Source: Methanoculleus horonobensis (GTDB lineage Archaea > Halobacteriota > Methanomicrobia > Methanomicrobiales > Methanoculleaceae). From it: a stretch of DNA of 64,000 nt. Below the pieces are notes generated by a model that saw nothing but the letters and a program-made list of their open reading frames with translations, was not told the DNA's origin and did no database searches. The position numbers and the translations under genes are program-made. Below are positions 9,173-15,472 of the stretch, in pieces; within the stretch, counting starts at the first letter, position 1, and every line of letters begins with the position of its first letter. The DNA lies in NCBI RefSeq assembly GCF_001602375.1, contig NZ_BCNY01000014.1, forward strand, positions 456,194 to 520,193. Reading direction: 5' to 3'.

Positions 9173-9664
9173 TCAGGACGAGAAAGACTCTTTCAGGCGC
9201 CGCTCGAGACGGTGGCCGTGCGACCCCATCCAGTAGAGTTTCCGGCAGACGGGGCACCATGAAAACTCCTTCCCCCGGGTCGACCGCGGGGCGTAGCGTG
9301 CCTCCCGGATCTCCCGCAGGGTGGCCGGCCGGAGGCGGGTGTTGCAGAGGGAACAGCGGCTCATCCGGATCTCGGGCTCGATCAGCCCGAGGTCGGCGAT
9401 CTGCCGAATCTGGGCGATGATCTCTTCGGACGCGATGTAGACTGCCTGCTCGCCGCCCCGCCGCGCGAGTTCGCGGTCGCGGGTCAGAAGAAGCCGGTCG
9501 TCCCGGCCGGCGATCTCGAGGAGGAGGGTGTCTTCCCGGGAACTCCCCGGGGAGAGGCTGTTTGCGCTCATGGTGTCGTAGCCCATGAACCGGAGGTAGC
9601 GGGTGAGCGTCCCGAGCATCCGGTCGGTCAGGAATCTCTGCCGTTCACCGGATCTTGGAGACAT
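9173..9664 (-). CDS. Mut7-C RNase-domain protein with zinc ribbon
   Basis: The protein has 163 residues. The N-terminal RFLTDRMLGTLTRYLRFMGY and the later LLLTRDRELARR give the acidic pattern of the Mut7-C (PF01927) PIN-like nuclease fold. Two CxxC pairs (CSLCNTRL and WCPVCRKLYW) form the usual C-terminal zinc ribbon. The ATG at 9662-9664 overlaps the 3' end of amrS by 20 bases, so the genes are translationally coupled. Its RNA target is unknown. Confidence 0.82.
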   Translation of the reverse strand: MSPRSGERQRFLTDRMLGTLTRYLRFMGYDTMSANSLSPGSSREDTLLLEIAGRDDRLLLTRDRELARRGGEQAVYIASEEIIAQIRQIADLGLIEPEIRMSRCSLCNTRLRPATLREIREARYAPRSTRGKEFSWCPVCRKLYWMGSHGHRLERRLKESFSS

Positions 9665-10658
9665 ACTCGATGTGCCCGCCGCATTCGGTGCAGGTCTGCC
9701 CCTCGAGCCCGCGTATCCTGACGGCGTAGCCCGACCGCTCGATGACGGGGCTGCCGCAGGCAGGGCAGTAGGTGTTCTCGTAGGGGTGCCCGCCGACGTT
9801 GCCGAGATACGGGTAGTGGATCCCGAGTTCTTTCGCGCGCTCGTAGATCTTCTCAAGCGTTCTGATCTCGGTCGGCCTCGCGTCGAGCATCTTGTAGTCG
9901 GGGTGGAACCGGGTGAAGTGCATCGGGGTGTCGGGGCCGAGGTTCTCGAGCACCCACCGGATAAGCGTCTCCATCTCTTCCATCGAGTCGTTCTGCCCCG
10001 GGATGACCAGCGTGACCGTCTCGACGTGCATCCCGAGTTCTTTTGCAAGCGCCGTCGCGTCGAGGACCGGCTGCAGCCGCCCGCCGCAGACCTTCCGGTA
10101 GAAGGTGTCGGAGAACGATTTGATGTCGACGCGGAAGGCTGAGAGCATCCCCGCGAGTTCGCGGAGCCCCTCTTCGGTGATGTAGCCGTTCGTGACGTAG
10201 ACTGTCCCGAGGCCCTTTTGCCGCGCCAGCGTCCCCATCGCGAGCGGGTACTCGTGCCAGATGGCGGGCTCGTTGTAGGTCCAGGCGATGCTTGCAGAGC
10301 CCGACCGGATCGCCCGTTCCACGCCCTGTTCCGGGCTGATATCCCTGAGCGATTCCATCTCCAGTGTCTGCTGGGAGATCTGCCAGTTCTGGCAGTGTTC
10401 GCAGTGGAAGTTGCACCCGATGGTGCCGAGGGAGTAGGAGAGGGTTCCGGGCAGGAAGTGGTAGAGCGGTTTCTTCTCGATGGGGTCGACCGCTTCGGCG
10501 ATGACCTTGCCGAAGGTGGCGGCATAGAGCGTGCCGCCGCGGTTGATGCGGACGCCGCAGACTCCCTGTCTGCCCTCTTTGATGGTGCACCGGTGAGCGC
10601 AGAGGGAGCAGCGGACGGTCTTTTCCTCCAGTTTCCGGTAGAGTCGCGCCTCGTGCAT
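9645..10658 (-). CDS. amrS: AmmeMemoRadiSam-system radical SAM enzyme
   Basis: The 337-residue protein has the radical-SAM cluster motif C-x3-C-x2-C in GCNFHCEHCQNW. It is preceded by a cysteine-rich N-terminus (CSLCAHRC, GVCGVR) and followed by a C-terminal zinc-binding part (YCPACGSP, CTECGGH). This layout matches the AmmeMemoRadiSam radical SAM protein, whose neighbours are usually AMMECR1 and MEMO; neither is in this window. The exact reaction is not settled. A strong GGTGATC ribosome site sits four bases before the ATG. The small zinc-ribbon gene upstream and Mut7-C downstream form an apparent operon with it. Confidence 0.9.
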   Translation of the reverse strand: MHEARLYRKLEEKTVRCSLCAHRCTIKEGRQGVCGVRINRGGTLYAATFGKVIAEAVDPIEKKPLYHFLPGTLSYSLGTIGCNFHCEHCQNWQISQQTLEMESLRDISPEQGVERAIRSGSASIAWTYNEPAIWHEYPLAMGTLARQKGLGTVYVTNGYITEEGLRELAGMLSAFRVDIKSFSDTFYRKVCGGRLQPVLDATALAKELGMHVETVTLVIPGQNDSMEEMETLIRWVLENLGPDTPMHFTRFHPDYKMLDARPTEIRTLEKIYERAKELGIHYPYLGNVGGHPYENTYCPACGSPVIERSGYAVRIRGLEGQTCTECGGHIEYVSKIR

Positions 10659-10702
10659 ATGATCACCGCGGGAGGGGAACCATGATAGTCATTGCGGGCG
10701 GG

Positions 10703-10861
10703 CTACCGGTCGCCCCGCTCCTCGCTCTCTTCGTCGTCGTACTCGACGACCAGCGCCCCGGAGTAGCCGCAATGCTTGCAGCGGTAGATACAGCCGGTAT
10801 ACCCGCCGGTAACCGCCCAGACATCCGTAGAACCGCATACGGGGCAGTGGAGCCTCTTCAC
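10703..10861 (-). CDS. Small zinc-ribbon protein (52 residues)
   Basis: A GTG-initiated frame encodes 52 residues with two CxxC pairs, CPVCGS (6-11) and CKHCGY (28-33). The spacing resembles a rubredoxin- or TFIIS-like zinc ribbon. A Glu/Asp-rich tail ends EESEERGDR. It lies 44 bases upstream of amrS on the same strand and only 41 bases from the divergent pyrH start, so the two genes share a very short promoter region. The paired cysteines and absence of internal stops support a real gene; the function is unknown. Confidence 0.65.
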   Translation of the reverse strand: MKRLHCPVCGSTDVWAVTGGYTGCIYRCKHCGYSGALVVEYDDEESEERGDR

Positions 10862-10902
10862 AACAGGTATATGAGTGATATTGGGGATAATAATAGGGTG
10901 GG

Positions 10903-11607
10903 ATGAAGAAGATCGTAATTTCTCTGGGCGGGTCGGTTCTGGTTCCTTCGCTTGAATCGAACAATATCGATCGATACGTGTCTGTTCTGAAAAAGATGGG
11001 CGGTAAGTGCCGGATTTTCATCGTCGTCGGCGGCGGCGGGGAGGCGCGCCGGTATATCGGGGTCGCCCGCGGTCTCGGCGCCGGGGAGGCGGCGGCGGAC
11101 GAGCTCGGCATCATGGTGACCCGGCTGAACGCGCGTCTTCTCATCGCCGGGCTCGGGGATGCAGCCTATCCGCGCGTTGCGGAGAACTACACGGAGGCGC
11201 TGGAGTTTGCAGAGACCGGCAAGATCGTCGTCATGGGCGGGATCACCCCGGCGCAGACGACCGATGCGGTCTCCGCGGTTCTCGCCGAGAGCGTCGGTGC
11301 CGATCTCCTCATCAACGCGACGTCGGTGAACGGGATCTACAGCGCTGACCCGAAGAAGGATGCCGGTGCGGTGAGGCACGAGCGCCTCACGCCGCAGGAG
11401 CTCCTCGATATCATCACGGGGAGCCGGATGGACGCGGGCGCGAACACGGTGCTCGATATCGTGGCCGGAAAGGTGATCGAGCGGTCGGGCATCCCGCTCC
11501 TGGTGCTCGACGGCCGCGACCCGGAGAACCTCTACCGGGCGATCGTGGAGGGGGCGTTCGTCGGCACCGTCGTCTGCGAAGAGGGTGTGACCCCTCTGCT
11601 CTCCTGA
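10903..11607 (+). CDS. pyrH: UMP kinase, archaeal type
   Basis: The 234-residue protein belongs to the amino-acid-kinase fold. It shows KKIVISLGGSVL at the N-terminus (phosphate binding), FIVVGGGGEAR, the UMP-side DELGIMVTRLNA, and VNGIYSADPKKD near the ATP site. It phosphorylates UMP to UDP in pyrimidine nucleotide synthesis. Its length and the short N-terminus match archaeal PyrH rather than the longer bacterial enzyme. It is followed after 56 bases by tRNA-Pro. Confidence 0.93.
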   Translation: MKKIVISLGGSVLVPSLESNNIDRYVSVLKKMGGKCRIFIVVGGGGEARRYIGVARGLGAGEAAADELGIMVTRLNARLLIAGLGDAAYPRVAENYTEALEFAETGKIVVMGGITPAQTTDAVSAVLAESVGADLLINATSVNGIYSADPKKDAGAVRHERLTPQELLDIITGSRMDAGANTVLDIVAGKVIERSGIPLLVLDGRDPENLYRAIVEGAFVGTVVCEEGVTPLLS

Positions 11608-11663
11608 ACCTCTCCTTCATCGGCAACTATTTTTGCCTGGATTCCCAACGTATGCAGGTACAG

Positions 11664-11738
11664 GGGGCAGTAGGGTAGCCTGGTCCATCCTAGAGCGTTT
11701 GGGACGCTTTGACGGCAGTTCGAATCTGCCCTGCCCCA
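11664..11738 (+). tRNA. tRNA-Pro (TGG anticodon)
   Basis: The 75-base cloverleaf has acceptor stem GGGGCAG/CTGCCCC, anticodon stem GAGCG/CGCTT with loop TTTGGGA (anticodon TGG), T-arm GGCAG-TTCGAAT-CTGCC and discriminator A. The CCA end is not encoded. No intron is seen. A T/A-rich CTATTTTTG about 35 bases upstream may be its TATA element. The nth start is seven bases after the tRNA, so the two could be cotranscribed. Confidence 0.95.
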
Positions 11739-11744
11739 TCTATC

Positions 11745-12413
11745 ATGAACCGTACGACCGCCTGCGAGATCCACCGCCGCCTTCTCGAGCAGTATCCCGT
11801 CATTGACGGCAGGCGCCATTTTCTCGAGTTTCATAACCCGTATGAGACGCTGATCCTCACGATCCTCTCGGCGCAGACGACCGACCGTGCCGTGAACGCC
11901 GTCCGCGACGATCTCTTCTCCCGCTACCCGACGCCGGAGGCGCTCGCCCGCGCGGAGCCTGAGGAGGTGGAGCCGCTGATCAGGACGATCGGGTTTCACC
12001 ACGCCAAAGCCTGCTACATCGTCGGGGCGGCAAGAAAACTCGTCGCCGAGTTCGGCGGCGAGGTTCCGCGGACGATGGAGGAACTCCGGACGCTCCCTGG
12101 TGTCGGGAGGAAGACCGCAAACATCGTCCTCTCCCACGCGTTCGATATCAACGTCGGGATCGCGGTCGACACCCACGTCCGCCGGGTCTCGAAGAGGCTC
12201 GGGTTCACCGGGAGCACGAACCCCGATATCATCGAGCGCGATCTCGTCGCCCTCTTCCCCGAGGAGGTCTGGCGGGACATCAACTACCTCCTGATCCGCC
12301 ACGGGCGCGCCGTCTGCACGGCAAAGAACCCGAAGCACGAGGTCTGTGTTGTCGCGGGGCTTTGCCGGTATTACCGGGAGTTGCGGGCTGCAAACGAGAA
12401 GGGCGGGGAGTAG
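11745..12413 (+). CDS. nth: Endonuclease III-type DNA glycosylase/AP lyase
   Basis: The 222-residue protein removes oxidised pyrimidines and nicks the abasic site. The helix-hairpin-helix LPGVGRKTAN (117-126) contains the catalytic Lys123, and VDTHV holds Asp142. The C-terminal iron-sulfur loop is unusual: normal family members have C-x6-C-x2-C-x5-C, whereas here it reads C191-x6-H198-x2-C201-x5-C207, so the second ligand is His. The ATG at 11745 was chosen because the conserved N-terminus begins there. Confidence 0.93.
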   Translation: MNRTTACEIHRRLLEQYPVIDGRRHFLEFHNPYETLILTILSAQTTDRAVNAVRDDLFSRYPTPEALARAEPEEVEPLIRTIGFHHAKACYIVGAARKLVAEFGGEVPRTMEELRTLPGVGRKTANIVLSHAFDINVGIAVDTHVRRVSKRLGFTGSTNPDIIERDLVALFPEEVWRDINYLLIRHGRAVCTAKNPKHEVCVVAGLCRYYRELRAANEKGGE

Positions 12414-12606
12414 GGCGGACGGGGGCGGCTCGGGGTTGCGCTCTGAGTTGTTGTTCTCCGGGACTCCTGCAAAGCCCATCTACGGATTTCTCAGCGGCTG
12501 GGCGGCTTGTTACCGGCAGCGCTTCTGTTTCAGTTCTAGTGAATATCGCGATTCGAACCCCGTGACGTCTCAAACACGAACACGAATCATAACTGTGAGA
12601 GATCCC

Positions 12607-12793
12607 GTACACTGGACCGTGGGGATATCGCCACGCGGGGAGGGGCTGACGGGGAGGGGGGTGCAGCCCCCCTCCCCTGTCTCTACCTTGTACGTGGACA
12701 TCTGTGACCCCACCCCGCCCGGCCTTCGGCCTCCTCCCCCGCCCCAGGGGCGGGGGCAGTGCGTGGCGATATCCAGTGGAAAGCCGTGCATGG
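12607..12793. repeat. Copy R2 of the intergenic element, with both ends visible
   Basis: The gap 12414-12916 between convergent nth and the Pit gene holds no gene. This copy shows the structure best. A 14-base perfect inverted repeat GGATATCGCCACGC (12623-12636) / GCGTGGCGATATCC (12761-12774) encloses a G-run core (GGGGAGGGGCTGACGGGGAG from 12637). Further in, GGGGAGGGGGG pairs perfectly with CCCCCCTCCCC across a five-base loop, and GGCC-TTC-GGCC and CCGCCCC-AG-GGGGCGG hairpins follow. There is no open frame with protein character, no transposase and no obvious target duplication. Confidence 0.8.
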
Positions 12794-12916
12794 GATAGGC
12801 AGCATTCCAATAAGAACAGAGTCCGAAAAAATCCGTAGATGGGCTTACGCGATCGTCAACCCTCACAAAGTTCGATTAAAAGGGAGTTTGGGCGACCGGG
12901 CAGAGAGCCCGTTTAT

Positions 12917-14101
12917 TCAAAAATCCCCGCCGACCAGCGCCCGCGCGGCAAGATAACACCCTCCGGCCACGATCGCCGCCGCCGGGAGCGTCAGGATCCA
13001 TGCGACGAGGATCTCCCGGACAACGCCCCACTTGACCGCCGAATAGCCGCGGGTCGCGCCGACGCCCATGATCGCGCCGGTTGCCGCGTGGGTCGTCGAG
13101 ACCGGGACGCCGAACGCGGTCATCAGCGAGAGGACGCTTCCGGCGGCGGTCGACGCAGCAAACCCCTGGTAGGGCCGGATTCTCGTGATCCGGTTGGCCA
13201 TCTTGTCGATGACGCGCCACCCGCCGAGGAGGGTTCCGAGCGATATGGCAAGCGACGATGTGAGGATGACCCAGAGCGGGACGGAGAACTCGGCGATCAG
13301 GCCGCCGGCAAGGAGCATCGCGGTGATGATGCCCATCGCGTTCTGGGCGTCGTTGCTGCCGTGGCCGATGGCCTGCAGCGAGCCCGAAAAGATCTGGAGG
13401 TTCTTGAATGTACGGGAGAGGCGCCGGGGAGGATGGTTGCGGAAGATCCAGGTGACGAGGGTGGCGAGGGCGAACGCGGAGAGGAATCCAAGCGTGGGGG
13501 AGATGACGATGAAGATTACGACTGCGAGGATGCCGCTGATCTTCAAAAAGCCGGCTATGATGGCGAGCGGAATTGCCATGGTCACCCCGATGAGCCCGCC
13601 GAGGAGGAGGTTCCACGGCTTGAAGTCGCCTCTATGGTGTGCAACAACGCCCGTGACAATCGCGCCGAGGACCGCGCCTACGAGCCCGTAGAAGATGGTC
13701 TGCTCAATGAGCACGAGCGACGGCCAGAGGACCGCGCCCGTTCCCGCGGCTGCAATCCCGGCGCCGAGAAGCCCCCCGATCAGGGCATGGCTGCTCGAGA
13801 CCGGGATCCCGAAGAACGAGGTCATGAAGACCCAGAGAACCGCGCCGACCATGCCCATGAGGATCAGCATCGGCGTGAGGGAAACGGGATCGACGATCCC
13901 CCTCCCGATGGTTGCCGCAATTGCCGTGGTGAAGAGCAGGGGGCCGAGGAGGTTGAAGACCCCGGCCAGGAGCACCGCCTGCAGGGGTGTTAGCGCCTTT
14001 GTCGCGACGATGGTAGCGATCGAGTTTGCGGCGTCGTTCAAGCCGTTTGCAAAATTAAAGAGTAAGGCCAGAAGAATGCCGAGAACGATGATCGGATCCA
14101 T
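12917..14101 (-). CDS. Pit-family inorganic phosphate transporter
   Basis: The 394-residue membrane protein has the duplicated Pit signatures NGLNDAANSIAT near the N-terminus and GHGSNDAQNAMG in the second half, with about ten hydrophobic helices. It moves phosphate using an ion gradient. The start is the ATG at 14099-14101, where the conserved helix MDPIIVLGILLALLFNF begins. It lies five bases downstream of the DUF47 gene on the same strand, the usual regulator-transporter pairing. Confidence 0.92.
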   Translation of the reverse strand: MDPIIVLGILLALLFNFANGLNDAANSIATIVATKALTPLQAVLLAGVFNLLGPLLFTTAIAATIGRGIVDPVSLTPMLILMGMVGAVLWVFMTSFFGIPVSSSHALIGGLLGAGIAAAGTGAVLWPSLVLIEQTIFYGLVGAVLGAIVTGVVAHHRGDFKPWNLLLGGLIGVTMAIPLAIIAGFLKISGILAVVIFIVISPTLGFLSAFALATLVTWIFRNHPPRRLSRTFKNLQIFSGSLQAIGHGSNDAQNAMGIITAMLLAGGLIAEFSVPLWVILTSSLAISLGTLLGGWRVIDKMANRITRIRPYQGFAASTAAGSVLSLMTAFGVPVSTTHAATGAIMGVGATRGYSAVKWGVVREILVAWILTLPAAAIVAGGCYLAARALVGGDF

Positions 14102-14106
14102 GGCGG

Positions 14107-14736
14107 TCAGGAGTGTCTGATGGCTATGTCGCTCAAGACATTCGCGACGTCCTCGCACTTGTCGGTCGCCATCTCAAGGTTCTCGTAGATGTCCTTGAGT
14201 TTGATGATGGTGATGGCATCCTCCGTTTTGAAGAGATCCATGATGGCATGGCCAAGGACGTTGTCCGCGACGTTCTCCAGGCGGTTCACCTCGATGCACC
14301 GCTCCTCGATCAACCCCGGGTTCTTGATCGTCCGGATGCCGGCCACGGCCTTCTCGATCTCGACGACGCTCAGCCGGATTAGTTTTGCCAGCTGGATCAT
14401 CGAGTCGTCGGTCTCGGTGATGCCGTAACTGTACATCTGCTGCGCGGTGCCGTCGATGTAGTCGAGGATGTCGTCGAGCGCCGATGCAAGGCGGGAGATC
14501 TCTTCCGGCTCGAGCGGCGTGATGAACGTCCGGTTCAGCTGCTCGTAGATCTCATGCGAGATCTCGTCTCCCTGATGCTCGATCTGTTTCATCCGGTGAC
14601 ACTGCTCTTTCACGTTCTCGAAGTTCTCGACAAGTTCGACGAGCAGATCGGCTGCGGAGACGACCGTCTGGGCCATCCTGTCGAAAAGGTCAAAAAATGC
14701 CTTGTCCTGAGGGATTACCCATTCCTTAATGCCCAC
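14107..14736 (-). CDS. DUF47 (PhoU-like) partner of the Pit transporter
   Basis: The 209-residue all-helical protein of the DUF47/TIGR00153 family is distantly related to PhoU and typically sits directly before a Pit gene. E-x3-D pairs such as HQGDEISHEIYEQL and LASALDDILDYIDG are the PhoU-type metal-binding helices. It probably modulates phosphate uptake. The start codon is GTG. A TATA-like GCTATATAG near 14770 on the minus strand lies about 34 bases upstream, suggesting a very short leader. Confidence 0.9.
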   Translation of the reverse strand: MGIKEWVIPQDKAFFDLFDRMAQTVVSAADLLVELVENFENVKEQCHRMKQIEHQGDEISHEIYEQLNRTFITPLEPEEISRLASALDDILDYIDGTAQQMYSYGITETDDSMIQLAKLIRLSVVEIEKAVAGIRTIKNPGLIEERCIEVNRLENVADNVLGHAIMDLFKTEDAITIIKLKDIYENLEMATDKCEDVANVLSDIAIRHS

Positions 14737-14914
14737 AATGATCTTTATAGCGTTTTTCAGTCAGGGACTATATAGCGATCGGTCAGGCCGCATGGGTACG
14801 GTGAAATGGGGTTGATATATATGCAGAGCCCCGCAACGTGCGCATCTCTTATCCCTGCCTATTCCGGCGCAGCCCGCCCGGTTCCCCCCTCAGGACTCCG
14901 GGCCGGAGTTGCTC

Positions 14915-15223
14915 TTACCCGGAGACCTTCGTGAGATTGCTGCGGATGAAGTCGAGGTCGGTTTCCTTTGCCGCGATCTCATACAGGATAGTCCCATAAC
15001 CTGGGCAGGGTTTCGTGAACGGCAGCAGGATCTTCCCTTTCTTGATCTGGAGGCCGACGAGCATCGGGGACTTCAGGAGCATCCGGATCTCTTTGAAGAC
15101 GAAGTCCGGCGGCATCTCGTAGTATTCTCTGCAGTGCTTTCGCACGTAGTCGTTCACCTGTTCCGATGTCGCTTCCTTGAGGATCACCCGTCCACCGAGG
15201 TTGTTTACGCAACGTGATGCCAT
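14915..15223 (-). CDS. Small methanogen protein, DUF1894-like
   Basis: The protein has 102 residues and no membrane segment. The opening CVNNLGGRVILKEATSEQV and the KHCREYYEMPPDFVFK segment recall the methanogen-restricted DUF1894 family; I make this match from memory, so it is tentative. Two N-terminal/central cysteines (CVNN, KHC) and CPGYG could bind metal. It stands alone, with the Pit operon 178 bases downstream on the same strand and the PP-loop/desulfurase fusion divergent from it. The function is unknown. Confidence 0.6.
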   Translation of the reverse strand: MASRCVNNLGGRVILKEATSEQVNDYVRKHCREYYEMPPDFVFKEIRMLLKSPMLVGLQIKKGKILLPFTKPCPGYGTILYEIAAKETDLDFIRSNLTKVSG

Positions 15224-15429
15224 GGGAGTAATGTTCGCATTAAAACGAATAAATGTTGCGCCGTATCCCCTCTCCTATCCGCGTGCCGGGGAGGGGAAAG
15301 GTTATCGTCCGCAGTCTTCTTCCTGGCCGCGGCCTTCCTCCTGGTCGTTCTCGGAACCGGTCTCGGGCTGCTGATCAGGCGTCAGTGAGGCGTCCAGAGC
15401 CCGTTTTTCCTGCGGTATTTCATCACCGG

Positions 15430-15472
15430 TTCACTTAATGTCCTGCCGCAACCAAATACTCCTTTAAGTGAA
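15430..15472. promoter_or_regulatory. Inverted repeat overlapping the start codon of the PP-loop/desulfurase fusion
   Basis: TTCACTTAA (15430-15438) and TTAAGTGAA (15464-15472) are perfect 9-base inverted copies 25 bases apart. The second arm contains the GTG start at 15468-15470. This could be an operator or an RNA hairpin hiding the start. No clear ribosome site precedes the GTG. Confidence 0.4.

Noticed and set aside
15290..15386. A hydrophobic short frame (about VFFLAAAFLLVVLGTGLGLL, then IRRQ and stop) before the sulfur fusion enzyme
   Set aside because: It reads like a one-helix membrane protein, but no ATG, GTG or TTG lies in a suitable place in frame, and no promoter was seen. It may be a decayed small gene.
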